Of a DNA stretch of 64,000 bases, positions 1 to 9,387 are shown piece by piece. A program made the translations under genes and the position numbers. Under the pieces are notes generated by a model. That model ran no database searches. It was not told the DNA's origin and worked only from the letters and a program-made list of their open reading frames with translations. The stretch covers positions 62,001-126,000 of the forward strand of contig MPUH01000058.1 of the NCBI GenBank assembly GCA_001970955.1, read 5' to 3'. Source of the stretch: Stentor coeruleus (lineage: Eukaryota > Ciliophora > Heterotrichea > Heterotrichida > Stentoridae). Positions within the stretch are counted from its first letter, which is position 1. Each line of letters begins with the position of its first letter.

Positions 1-223
1 TGTAGCCCTATAATCTCTCTTCAATCACCTTCCAAATTTCAACACTTCTAACACATATCTTCCCTTAACTCTCGAAAAAAAATCTATGAACTCTTCATAA
101 CAACCCAAATCATCCTCCAATCCTCTATCTTGACAATCACTTAATAAAATAAATTCAAATTTTCTCATACAAAAACCCAGTCTTAACCTAAAAAGTTTAA
201 TATTTCTCAGACGTTATTTATAA

Positions 224-703
224 ATGGAAGGCACCTTAAAGTCGACCAAGTCTCCTAAATTTTTTCAATCAACTCGAGTAGATTCATGCCAATACGTAGC
301 AACAAAAAATGGTCAAACCGTCGCTGTATCTTTTCCAGTAACAAAAACTGGTTACAAGGCTCCAAACTCATGGACAAATCAAAAAAGATCATCTGAGACA
401 ATAAGTCATTCTGGAGCTACATATAGAGTTCATACTGATATGCATGCTGGAATGCCAAATAAACCTCTTGTTCCATATAATCCAAATTCTTATAGGTCAA
501 GACTTCCAAGTGCTGATTATGTGGCCCCATATAGAAATGCTAGTCAATTTGAAATAGGAGATCGCACAGCTTGTAGTGCTAAAACTGTATTTAGAACTTC
601 TAATCAAGCATTGTTAGTATCAAAAAATATACTTGAAGGTTTAACAAATCAAGGGATTATAGCGGAAAAAACTAAATGGCACAAGTTTAGAACTTTAGAT
701 TAG
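224..703 (+). CDS. hypothetical protein, 159 aa
   Basis: Open frame from an ATG preceded by an A/T-rich leader to TAG. I do not recognise a family. The protein is Ser/Thr/Asn/Lys-rich with little predicted hydrophobic core, and its middle has a Pro/Tyr/Asn-rich stretch around residues 78-106 (NPNSYRSRLP) of the kind seen in small microtubule-associated ciliary proteins; that resemblance is only compositional. No signal peptide or membrane segment. The usual flank pattern supports a real gene: C-rich leader, G-rich trailer. The function is unknown. Confidence 0.7.
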   Translation: MEGTLKSTKSPKFFQSTRVDSCQYVATKNGQTVAVSFPVTKTGYKAPNSWTNQKRSSETISHSGATYRVHTDMHAGMPNKPLVPYNPNSYRSRLPSADYVAPYRNASQFEIGDRTACSAKTVFRTSNQALLVSKNILEGLTNQGIIAEKTKWHKFRTLD

Positions 704-1829
704 TTAGTAGATTAATAAGAGTTTTTTTATTATAAAACTAGATTGGATTACAGAGTTTGAATAGGTTTTTAAAGGGAATTTTGTTTTTTATGATTTTTTT
801 TGGGGTGAAATGGTTGGATTTGTCAGATGGTTGGGGAAATTAGATGGAAAATGTGATTGGATTATTTTATAGGGTATGATAACTGTAGATAAGATTTGTG
901 TATAAGGGTTTTGGGTAATGCTTTGTTGTATTGAAATATGCAGTATTTATAGAGATTGATACAATATTAATTATTTTAGGATGATGTTGTATGACTTATA
1001 AAATTAAACATGTATTCAATGTGCTAAAAAAAATCATCAATGTTCTAAAACCATACAACTTTTCATTTCAAAATCCCTGACACTTTTTTGCATATATATT
1101 TTTATTAATACCAAATAAAAAAATACATATCTTAATCTTAATACTAAACATTTCAAATGCTTTAATATACAATTTCAACTAGAATTTAAAAAAACCAATT
1201 TTTTTATTCAAAAGCATAAACCTATAAAAAAAAAATATACAACATCTTCTATACAATTATTTTTTTTATACTAAACTATTTACTATTTATATCATCACAA
1301 ACAATTTTCTATACAAATATCAATGAGTTTATATCAACTTCCAATTCAATTTTATTTGAAAATAACTCCGAAATTCAAAGCAAAAAATAATTCTCCCTTT
1401 TAAAATATCTTTTAAACCAAGACATTTCAAGCATTTAAATAAAATATTCTTTTAAAATATAATAATACTACCCAATCATAACTTATACCGACTATTTTAT
1501 TTCATATTCTATTTTCCAAGTCATCAAATTTTTATTTCTCCCCTATACTCTTATCTAAAAAACCCTTCATGACCTTAATATATATTTTATACCAAGCACA
1601 ATTTTTTCTAAGTTATTCAAAAATACCCCTTAGTCCATAATCCATACCCAAAACAATTTCTCATCATTTCTTATCTTTCCTCAGACAATAGTCAAGCGAT
1701 AATTCCTAACTAATACTAATCTTTCCTCACAAATAAAAACTGATTATCAGAACATCTAAAACATCTTATTTCTATGAATAAAATCTAATCCAAAGCTATG
1801 TGTCTAGATAAATCTGGATCACTAATAAA
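704..1829. other. intergenic, 1.1 kb, skew flips near 1015
   Basis: No gene seen. The plus strand is G-rich and nearly C-free to about 1010, then C-rich and nearly G-free up to the next start. Contains several A and T homopolymer runs. Confidence 0.6.
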
Positions 1830-2174
1830 ATGGAAGAGAACCCTCAAAGTAGTGCCCTAGACGCTTCACCTTTAAGTCCAAATCCTGAAGCTAAGCCATT
1901 AAATGCTGAAGAAATAGCTGCATTCAACGATATCTTAGTTACATACTTGACAAGACATGATACAAGCAGACTTGAAGAACTTTTTAGATTGTTCGACCGC
2001 AATGGAAATGGTACTTTAAGTCCTTTGGAAATTAAAACTGTAATGGAGCAAATCTCAGGACATGGCTTTTCAGATGATAAACTACAAAATCTTCTGTCAA
2101 TTGTTGATAAGAACCATGATGGCCAAGTTGATATTCGAGAATTCATTTCTGTAATGAAGCGGCTAACAGATTAG
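1830..2174 (+). CDS. two-EF-hand calcium-binding protein, 114 aa
   Basis: A small calmodulin/centrin-superfamily protein. The first 12-residue loop is D56-E67 (DRNGNGTLSPLE) and the second D93-E104 (DKNHDGQVDIRE); both keep acidic residues at loop positions 1 and 12, Asn or Asp at 3 and 5, and Gly at 6, so both should bind calcium. The first ~45 residues are a Pro/Ser/Ala-rich tail ending in a helix. With one EF-hand pair it is half a calmodulin and could act as a light-chain-like or regulatory subunit; no partner is evident nearby. Start chosen at the first ATG, context AATAAAATGG. Stop TAG. Confidence 0.9.
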   Translation: MEENPQSSALDASPLSPNPEAKPLNAEEIAAFNDILVTYLTRHDTSRLEELFRLFDRNGNGTLSPLEIKTVMEQISGHGFSDDKLQNLLSIVDKNHDGQVDIREFISVMKRLTD

Positions 2175-3316
2175 ATTATAGTTTAATTATTCGCTTAGAT
2201 TGATAAGAGGAAGGCTTCGAGGATTTTTTGAGGACATTTTCTAATTATTTTAGTTTATTATGAGGATTTTGAATGTTTTGGTGAAGAACTTGAAGGGTAG
2301 ATGAAAATTAAGGTTTTTTTTTAATGATGGGAGGTGTTGGATTTGCTTATGTTGAAGTATAGGATTTTGTGATATTTTTTAATATATTTTTTTGATGAGA
2401 AAGATGAAAGAGTGGATTTTTATGATGAAATTGAGGAATTTGTGATGGGATTAAAGAAATCAAGGTTGGATAGATTATTGATATGATGTTTAAGGTTATG
2501 AGAAATGATAATTTTATTTGGATTTTAGGGGATGAGGTTATGAGTTGGTGTAAGAAAGTTTTTATGATGATTTTATTATTGTTGTTATGTGATTTTTATT
2601 TTATTGAGTAGGGTATGATTGAAGTTTTGTTAGAAAAAAATTATGTGTTTATGGCAAGCATTTTCAGTTTTATATTTGTTAATTTTTATGTTTAATGCTA
2701 GAATAGAGTAATAGGATTTTATAAAGTTTATGATATAGACTAGATAGTGTAATACTGTTATTATTATATTTAAAATAGTGTGGTAAACAGAAGAATTTTA
2801 TAATTTTCATTATCTCAAAACTTTATTTGATGCAAACTAGTGGTTTTGATATTAAAAAACTAATAAGACAATATCAAACTGTGGGACAAATCAAATAAAA
2901 TATGATATTATGTTTTTATAGAGTGATATGTATATAAAAAAATCTCATCGGCCTAACAACAATTTCATTATATAATTATTTCCATAATAAAAAGCCCATA
3001 AGTTGACAATCTGTAGTTTCTTTTATATAAAAACATGCTACAACTTTTCATAAAATTCATCTTGTGATTTTATATAACTGGACATACACATCATTTTCTG
3101 TCATTTATTTCCAAATTGTTTCCATTTACTTTTTCTAAATCATCCTAGCTAAGCTTAGCATAAAACATAAAAGTATTTAATTCCTAAAACCATACCATTT
3201 CTCATTCACCCAACACACACATAACAAATCCTTCTTATTTTTCCCCAAATTCATCAAAAGCATCAATAAAACCTAAAAACAACTCCTGAGAAAAATATAA
3301 AATTTTAAATAAAATA
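2175..3316. other. intergenic, 1.1 kb
   Basis: No gene seen. G-rich plus strand to about 2660, a mixed middle part, then C-rich from about 2990 to the next start. No repeat or RNA gene recognised. Confidence 0.55.
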
Positions 3317-4333
3317 ATGGAATCAGAAGCTGATCATATTGAGCACATGAGTTTCATATACGAAATCGAAGCTTCCCAAAACCTAAACTGTGAAATCTGC
3401 TTTAAAACAACTCAAGGCCATGACCTTCTTATCCTTTCATGTGGCCATAAATACTGTCAAAGCTGCCTTTTAGACTATCTTAAATGGTCAAAAAAATCTA
3501 TGAAACTTTATCCTTTAAGATGTCCTGCAGTTAATTGTACTGATGATATTTTTTCTAACTACAAGCATTTAATCCCAAGAGATGATTACAAATCATTAAA
3601 AAATATAAGAAAAACATTCGAGCTCATGCGGGCTAAAAATGTTGTCTGGTGCTCAACAATTAATTGTAAAGGTTATGCAATAATTAAAAATAAACGATCA
3701 TCAGGACATTGTATTGTGTGTAACAGCCATCTTACAAAACAAGTGGATTATGAAAAAGAACGACTTATGCATGATTTATCTTTGCTAAAATGCCCAAAAT
3801 GCTCAAGTTTGATATATAAGGAAGATTTTTGTATGCAAGTCACGTGCATATGTGGGGCAAGTTTCTGTACAAAATGCAATTCATCAAACTATAACCATAA
3901 TGTGTATTATTGTGCTTTCAAACCTCAAGGTGGAAGGTTTTCATGGTGGTTTGTCATATCTTTTATCTACGCATATTTGATTTTTCCATTTTACCCAGCT
4001 TTAGTTTTGATATACTATAATGCGAATTGGAAACATATATGGATATTTCAAAATGGTAGACTTCAATATATAAATGTGATTTTATTATTCATCTTTTCGC
4101 CTATACTATTTGTGTTCTTTTTGATATATTTTAGTTTTAAAGTTACAGGAAAATGTATTGAAGCACTATTTGATAATAGACCTATAAGTAAAATGTTAAA
4201 AGTTTTAGCAGGGGCTTTATGGCTATCAGCATTTCCTTTAGTCCTAGCCGGGGTATTTTTAGCTTTTATAATTACGATTTTTGTCCTTCCGTTTTTAGGC
4301 CTTTATCTAATCATTTCAGGGTATTTTAAATAA
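3317..4333 (+). CDS. RBR-type E3 ubiquitin ligase with C-terminal membrane helices, 338 aa
   Basis: RING-between-RING ligase. RING1 has C25, C28, C42, H44, C47, C50, C69 and C74; a Cys-rich in-between-RING part follows (about residues 100-140); RING2 begins at C159/C162 and includes C172, the position of the catalytic cysteine that accepts ubiquitin in this family, then C177, C179, C184 and C187. After residue 208 come at least three hydrophobic segments (about 210-234, 252-275 and 296-336), so the catalytic part should face the cytosol from a membrane, like the RNF19/RNF144 type. Expected reaction: transfer of ubiquitin from E2 via a thioester on C172. Substrate unknown. Single exon, ATG in AAATAATGG context, stop TAA. 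Confidence 0.9.
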   Translation: MESEADHIEHMSFIYEIEASQNLNCEICFKTTQGHDLLILSCGHKYCQSCLLDYLKWSKKSMKLYPLRCPAVNCTDDIFSNYKHLIPRDDYKSLKNIRKTFELMRAKNVVWCSTINCKGYAIIKNKRSSGHCIVCNSHLTKQVDYEKERLMHDLSLLKCPKCSSLIYKEDFCMQVTCICGASFCTKCNSSNYNHNVYYCAFKPQGGRFSWWFVISFIYAYLIFPFYPALVLIYYNANWKHIWIFQNGRLQYINVILLFIFSPILFVFFLIYFSFKVTGKCIEALFDNRPISKMLKVLAGALWLSAFPLVLAGVFLAFIITIFVLPFLGLYLIISGYFK

Positions 4334-4481
4334 ACTAACGCTATTTAAGCATAATTAAAATTCTTTTTTTTACACGATATCTAAACTTATAAAAACCTTT
4401 TTATGATACTTTATATAAAAGTTTAGTTTTTTTATTCATAACTGGAAGTTTTTATGAAGACTTCATATTTTAAAGCTAAAA

Positions 4482-6833
4482 ATGAAGGGTTTGAGGGCTG
4501 AAAGAATTGCACAAAGGGTCGAAACTTCAGGAAATGCTCCACAAGCCCGCTTTGGGCATACAGTAACAGCGATTTCTAAGACAAAAGTTATCCTGTTTGG
4601 AGGGGCAATTGGGGATACTGGAAAATATTCGATTACTGGAGACACTTTTTGTTTTGATATTGCGTCAAGAGTTTGGTCCCGAATTGATAAAGTCACTGGT
4701 TTGGCTCCATCTGCAAGAGCTGCACATGCATCATGCGCAGTAGAAGGTCTTCAATTAGTGATATATGGAGGGGCAACTGGTGGTGGATCTTTAGCTTCTG
4801 ATGACTTATACTTATTAGACTTACGTAAAGGTGATAATGAAGGTAGTTGGATGATTGTCCCAGTCGTTGGATCTACTCCAGGACGAAGATATGGACATTC
4901 ATTAGTCTTTACAAAGCCGCATCTTTTAGCTTTTGGGGGAAATACAGGCAATGAGTCAGTGAGCGATGTGTGGAGTTTGAATGTAGAAAAGTCACCTTTT
5001 AGTTGGAATAAAATCGAAATTACAAGTGAAATGCCAAAACCTAGGGTTTATCATTCAGCTTGCTTGTGTACCACAGGCTCTGCTATGGGTATGATGGTTA
5101 TATTTGGAGGAAGAACTAATGATCAATCAGCACTTAATGATACTTGGGGACTTAGAAGACATAGAGATGGACGTTGGGATTGGGTTAGAGCACCTTATAA
5201 GAATTCTGGGGAACAAGCTTTTGCTAGATATCAACATACTAGTTTGTTTATTGATAGTAAGATGTTGGTTTTAGGTGGAAGGACTAATCAGGTAGGTGAA
5301 GTTGTTCCAGTTGAAGCTTATGATACTGAGAGTAGTGAATGGCAGAAGTTTCCGTCAATACAGAGATTTAGACATTCTTCATGGACACTTGATTCTGAAG
5401 TGTACATACACGGAGGTTTTGAAAACGAAACTCCTAACATCCCAACTGACAGTATAGTAAAACTGGACACCAGCAAACTTCTTGGAAGAGTTGAACCTGT
5501 ACCTCGAAACGTCCCTGAGCCACGGATGAACCTTGATCAAAACCGACCAATTCCTCGTGTACCCCGAGCAGCAAACAAAACTCCAGAAATCCGCCTAGCT
5601 TCTAACGTCCTCGTTTCTATGGGTGGGGAACAAAATGAAGATACCGGTGAACAAGTTCATAAAGTCCCTATAAATTGTCTACAAGAAGAAGGTAAGAGAA
5701 TGGGTGTCAAACCTTTACCTCCAAGTATGACAAAATCCCAAACCGTCGCCGAAAGTATAAGTGGGCTTTTCATAGACATCCTCTTCCGAACCCACGACTG
5801 GAACAACCTCCCTGAGTTAAAATTCGTCAAAACAACCTCCGACCCAAGTCGCATGCAAATAAAAAAAGACTCAATCCTCTCTTTAATCCAAGAATGTGAA
5901 GACATAATGAAACAAGAGCCTAACGTTATTCGTATGAGAGCTCCAGTCAAGATTTTTGGTAGCTTAAACGGTCAATATATCGACCTTCTTCGAGCATTTG
6001 AAAATTATGGCGAGCCATCAGAGCGTTTAGGTGATGGAGATATTGAAAGTTTTGACTATCTATTTCTAGGAGATTATATAGATCGTGGGTCAAAATCTAT
6101 AGAAACCATATGTTTATTAATGGCTTTAAAAGTTAAATATCCAGATCAGATAATTTTACTACGTGGGCATCATGAAGATCAACAAATAAATGTTCATTAT
6201 GGACTTGCTCAAGAATGTAGGACAAGACTTGATGAAGATCCTTCAGAGACAAATTCTGTATTTACTTGTTTGAATAAAATGTTTGAATATATGCCTTTAT
6301 GTGCGATTATTGAAGATAAGATTATTTGTTTACATGGAGGGATATCACAGAATCTTAGGACTATTGAAGATTTTGAAGTCATTTCTAAACCAATTACTAT
6401 TAATCATATGCCACAGACACCTGAGCAACAGGCTTTAATGGATTTGTTATGGGCGGATCCTTGTGAAAATGAACGAGATAATGGATTTAAACCACATACT
6501 GCGAGGAGTATTTTTGGGAATATTTTCAAGTTTGGAGTGGATAGAGTGCAAAAGTTCTTGAGTGATAATAAACTTGGTTGTTTGGTTAGGTCGCATGAAT
6601 GTGTTATGGAAGGCTTTGAAAGAAATATCCCAGCAGAAATGATAACTCTTTTCACAGCTACTGATTATTGTGGTAAGTATAAAAACGCTGGCGCCATACT
6701 TTTTGTAAAGAAAAACCTTGAAATCGTTCCCAAAATTATTTACCCCCTAAATGGATCAGCTGCTAGTTGGCTTGAAAATGAAGAAAGTCTCCGCCTACGT
6801 CCTGCAACTCCACCCCGGTGGAAACCTAGATAG
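4482..6833 (+). CDS. Kelch-repeat PPP-family phosphatase (PPKL/BSU1-like), probably catalytically altered, 783 aa
   Basis: The N-terminal ~330 residues hold Kelch repeats (paired Gly motifs such as VILFGGA, LVIYGGA, LLAFGGN, MVIFGGR, MLVLGGR, VYIHGGF), a linker follows, and residues ~455-745 form a PPP serine/threonine phosphatase domain. This architecture is the PPKL family of plants and alveolates. The first metal motif, normally GDxHG, reads GSLNG (493-497), so both ligands are replaced; the GNHE motif reads GHHE (562-565). GDYIDRG (530-536), H618 and H705 are kept, as is the ECVMEGFE stretch. Three of the six classical metal ligands are thus changed, and loss or change of activity is inferred. 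Lies 148 nt downstream of the RBR ligase on the same strand. Stop TAG. Family assignment is firm. Confidence 0.92.
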   Translation: MKGLRAERIAQRVETSGNAPQARFGHTVTAISKTKVILFGGAIGDTGKYSITGDTFCFDIASRVWSRIDKVTGLAPSARAAHASCAVEGLQLVIYGGATGGGSLASDDLYLLDLRKGDNEGSWMIVPVVGSTPGRRYGHSLVFTKPHLLAFGGNTGNESVSDVWSLNVEKSPFSWNKIEITSEMPKPRVYHSACLCTTGSAMGMMVIFGGRTNDQSALNDTWGLRRHRDGRWDWVRAPYKNSGEQAFARYQHTSLFIDSKMLVLGGRTNQVGEVVPVEAYDTESSEWQKFPSIQRFRHSSWTLDSEVYIHGGFENETPNIPTDSIVKLDTSKLLGRVEPVPRNVPEPRMNLDQNRPIPRVPRAANKTPEIRLASNVLVSMGGEQNEDTGEQVHKVPINCLQEEGKRMGVKPLPPSMTKSQTVAESISGLFIDILFRTHDWNNLPELKFVKTTSDPSRMQIKKDSILSLIQECEDIMKQEPNVIRMRAPVKIFGSLNGQYIDLLRAFENYGEPSERLGDGDIESFDYLFLGDYIDRGSKSIETICLLMALKVKYPDQIILLRGHHEDQQINVHYGLAQECRTRLDEDPSETNSVFTCLNKMFEYMPLCAIIEDKIICLHGGISQNLRTIEDFEVISKPITINHMPQTPEQQALMDLLWADPCENERDNGFKPHTARSIFGNIFKFGVDRVQKFLSDNKLGCLVRSHECVMEGFERNIPAEMITLFTATDYCGKYKNAGAILFVKKNLEIVPKIIYPLNGSAASWLENEESLRLRPATPPRWKPR

Positions 6834-7365
6834 TATTATATAAAAAGTCCTTCTGACTTATTATCAATAATCTTAAAATAAAATACATACCAAGTTTTTC
6901 GCATTCAAATCCAAAAATTGATTTTTAATAAAAAGCCTAAGTTAGTTAGAAAATATATCGTTCACAGTTGTAAACTCTGTATTAATCAATTTTCAGATGT
7001 TTTCTCTTATTATCAATGTTTTCTACGAAATTTTTTATGATGCTATCTACTTTTCTTTTAATTTTATTACTCTTTTCTCCTATACATTTTTCAAACTTTT
7101 TGCCGTTTAGTACTATTTCTACTAGTGTAAGCTTGTAGTATATGTCTATTATTTGTTCTTTTAAATTTTCTCTTAAGATTAAAAAGCCTAAGTTAAAATA
7201 TTAATATCTTATAATATTAAATTATCATATAAACCTAAAATCTCTACATAAAAAATAATACTTCTAAGTTTCTCATATGTATTTTTAATAATTTCCCAAC
7301 TTCTAATTACAAACTAAAATCATCATTTTAATAACTAAAAATCTTATCTAATAATAGTATAATAC
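6834..7365. other. intergenic, 0.5 kb
   Basis: No gene seen. Unlike most gaps it shows no clean skew flip; both G and C are scattered through T-rich sequence. Confidence 0.5.
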
Positions 7366-7899
7366 ATGGCGGATACATCAAAAGTTTCTATCTGGGCTAT
7401 GTTCCTTTTATTCCCAAGTCTATCTTGCATATGGTATTTTATCATAGAAACAATCTGGTCAGCATCAACCCTTCCATCTTATTTCCCTAATTTCCAATCC
7501 TTTGATTATCAATCCCAAGTAAATCTCATGTGTTCAATCTCAACCTGTCCTTTAGCTTTTTTATATATTTTATCAGTAATAATCAAATCATTATCTCGAG
7601 AATCAGACCTTTCTATAAGCACAAATAATACTTTAGATTCACTTCTTTCTAACACTTTAGAGCATACTTTTATGTATATATTAAATCTTTTATCAGCAGG
7701 TATTCTAGCAAAAATTCCTAATATTCAGCTTGTATTGTGCACATTTGTATTTATATGTGCTAGGATTTTATATGTTTTTGGATATCTTATAGGCCTTCGC
7801 TCATCAGCTCTTTTCCGTATACCTGGTCTTGGTCTTTCTGTAATAAACACTTTAGTCCTTACATACAAGAATCTATGTTTTTTAGATTTATTTAGCTAA
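7366..7899 (+). CDS. MAPEG-family membrane protein, 177 aa
   Basis: Four hydrophobic segments, the layout of the membrane-associated eicosanoid/glutathione metabolism (MAPEG) family. The family core is visible: NTLEHTFMY opens the second helix, and RILYVFGYLIG (about residues 137-147) matches the conserved R-x-x-Y-x-x-G-Y block that contributes to the glutathione site. Members are trimeric ER or microsomal enzymes (glutathione transferase/peroxidase or leukotriene synthase) and some have no known activity, so the substrate cannot be named. The segment before the core (residues 1-80) has two helices and two Cys. ATG in ATACATGG context, stop TAA. Confidence 0.75.
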   Translation: MADTSKVSIWAMFLLFPSLSCIWYFIIETIWSASTLPSYFPNFQSFDYQSQVNLMCSISTCPLAFLYILSVIIKSLSRESDLSISTNNTLDSLLSNTLEHTFMYILNLLSAGILAKIPNIQLVLCTFVFICARILYVFGYLIGLRSSALFRIPGLGLSVINTLVLTYKNLCFLDLFS

Positions 7900-8285
7900 T
7901 TCTAATCAAAATCTATAGCTTTAAAATTGTAGTATAGGGTTTTAAGATGGAAGAAAGTATAAATGTTTTATTACTTTAGTACTTTTTTATCAGTTTTATT
8001 TATCTCAACAGAACAGTATCTCTTATAAAAAATCCATTTTTCTTATTTCCATAGCACTTATATACAAAATACCCACACAACTTTATATTTTTTCCATAAA
8101 CAAAGCTTATCATTTAAAATCTCTAACTTCTTGCAATAATAACTTCATCAACCATCTTAAACCTTTATATTTACACATTTTTTTACCATAATTCCAATAC
8201 TCCCCCAATCCTTTATCTATTCTTATAAATCCTTATCTATATATATTTCCATAATTTATATAATACTCTAATTACTATAATTTTC
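7900..8285. other. convergent intergenic gap
   Basis: Lies between two 3' ends. G-rich for about 85 nt, then C-rich to the end of the minus-strand gene. No RNA gene or repeat seen. Confidence 0.55.
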
Positions 8286-9056
8286 CTAATTAAAAGTAAA
8301 CATAATATCAGGGTATACTTTTCTAAGGTTTTCTTGAACATTTTGTGTAATCCCCGTATGCTGAATTGACATCTTTTTAAGCTTCTTCAATTTGCCCACA
8401 ACATTACTCAACACATTTCCAGCAGATTCTCCAAAAAAATTATAATCCATAGAAATTCTCTCTAATTCCTTAGCATTAGGTAAAGATAACACGAAATCTT
8501 TAAGACTATCACCAGCCATTTCACATTCATCCAAACATATTATCCTAAGTTTAGTCAATTTCCCTATAAAAGATGATAGAACATGTGTAGCCTCAGAATC
8601 ATAAGGATTAATATGAAGTTCAATTATTTCAAGTTCTTTAAGATGAGAGGAATTATCGGATATAGCTGAAAGACCTTGATATGTTATTCTATTGTCTGCT
8701 AGAGATAAAAAGCTTAAATGAGGAAAATTGTGAAAGAGTTTTGCTAGCATAATGCAGCCATCGTTACCTAATTTAGTTTTCCATAAATTCATAGCACGGA
8801 TTTCAGTGAAATATGGTAAGATTACTTCTAAACTTTTAATCTGAACACCTGATAGGTTAATAAATTTCAAGTCAATAACTGAAGCGACTGCAGTTTGTTG
8901 CATGAAATACCTTTGAAACAATTCTCGAATCCGATTAGGTAATATATTTTCATTTGCATTGTAGTACTCTTTAACATGATCAACTTCATTGACCGAAGTA
9001 TCTTTTGGCTTTTCTACTATGGCAAGCTTGACGGTTTTTGAATTTGTGCAGCCCAT
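8286..9056 (-). CDS. leucine-rich-repeat protein with N-myristoylation motif, 256 aa
   Basis: An upstream in-frame ATG exists at 9095, but the start at 9056 gives MGCTNSK, a textbook N-myristoylation motif (Gly2, Ser6) with Cys3 available for palmitoylation, and the extra 13 codons look like leader, so I take 9056. From about residue 65 onward there are ribonuclease-inhibitor-type leucine-rich repeats (LKFINLSGVQIKSLEVIL, FLSLADNRITYQGL, IICLDECEMAGDSL, RISMDYNFFGESAGNVL). A membrane-attached LRR scaffold is the natural reading; partner and pathway are unknown. Such LRR proteins are common in ciliates. Confidence 0.82.
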   Translation of the reverse strand: MGCTNSKTVKLAIVEKPKDTSVNEVDHVKEYYNANENILPNRIRELFQRYFMQQTAVASVIDLKFINLSGVQIKSLEVILPYFTEIRAMNLWKTKLGNDGCIMLAKLFHNFPHLSFLSLADNRITYQGLSAISDNSSHLKELEIIELHINPYDSEATHVLSSFIGKLTKLRIICLDECEMAGDSLKDFVLSLPNAKELERISMDYNFFGESAGNVLSNVVGKLKKLKKMSIQHTGITQNVQENLRKVYPDIMFTFN

Positions 9057-9387
9057 ATTAATTATTGAATGAAACCTAAAAATACCCTTAAGCATGGTTG
9101 AAAATGGACCTTATATAAAAACTTTCCTAAAATATTTAATCACTTTATAAAATTATAAAGATTTTTTTATGCATTTTTATCTAGGATATCTTCACCCAAT
9201 TACAAAATCCAAAGCAAAAACCATCACTTTAAATTGTAATAAAAAAAATCCTTATAAGGCGTGAAAATCATAATAAATTTTATTATCAGTATACAATTAC
9301 ATCACCCAAATTTGATCACAAAATTTTGCATATCCTAATCTAAAATTCCAAATTTAAATTTTTTCTAATTGAAAGCGAATATTCTAT
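9057..9387. other. intergenic, 0.33 kb
   Basis: AT-rich; includes the likely leader of the LRR gene (9057-9095). No gene seen. The right part is C-containing and G-poor, as expected for the trailer of a minus-strand gene. Confidence 0.5.

Noticed and set aside
1844-2146. 100-codon minus-strand ORF opposite the EF-hand gene
   Set aside because: Antisense shadow of a clear coding region; same for the other ORFs opposite listed genes.
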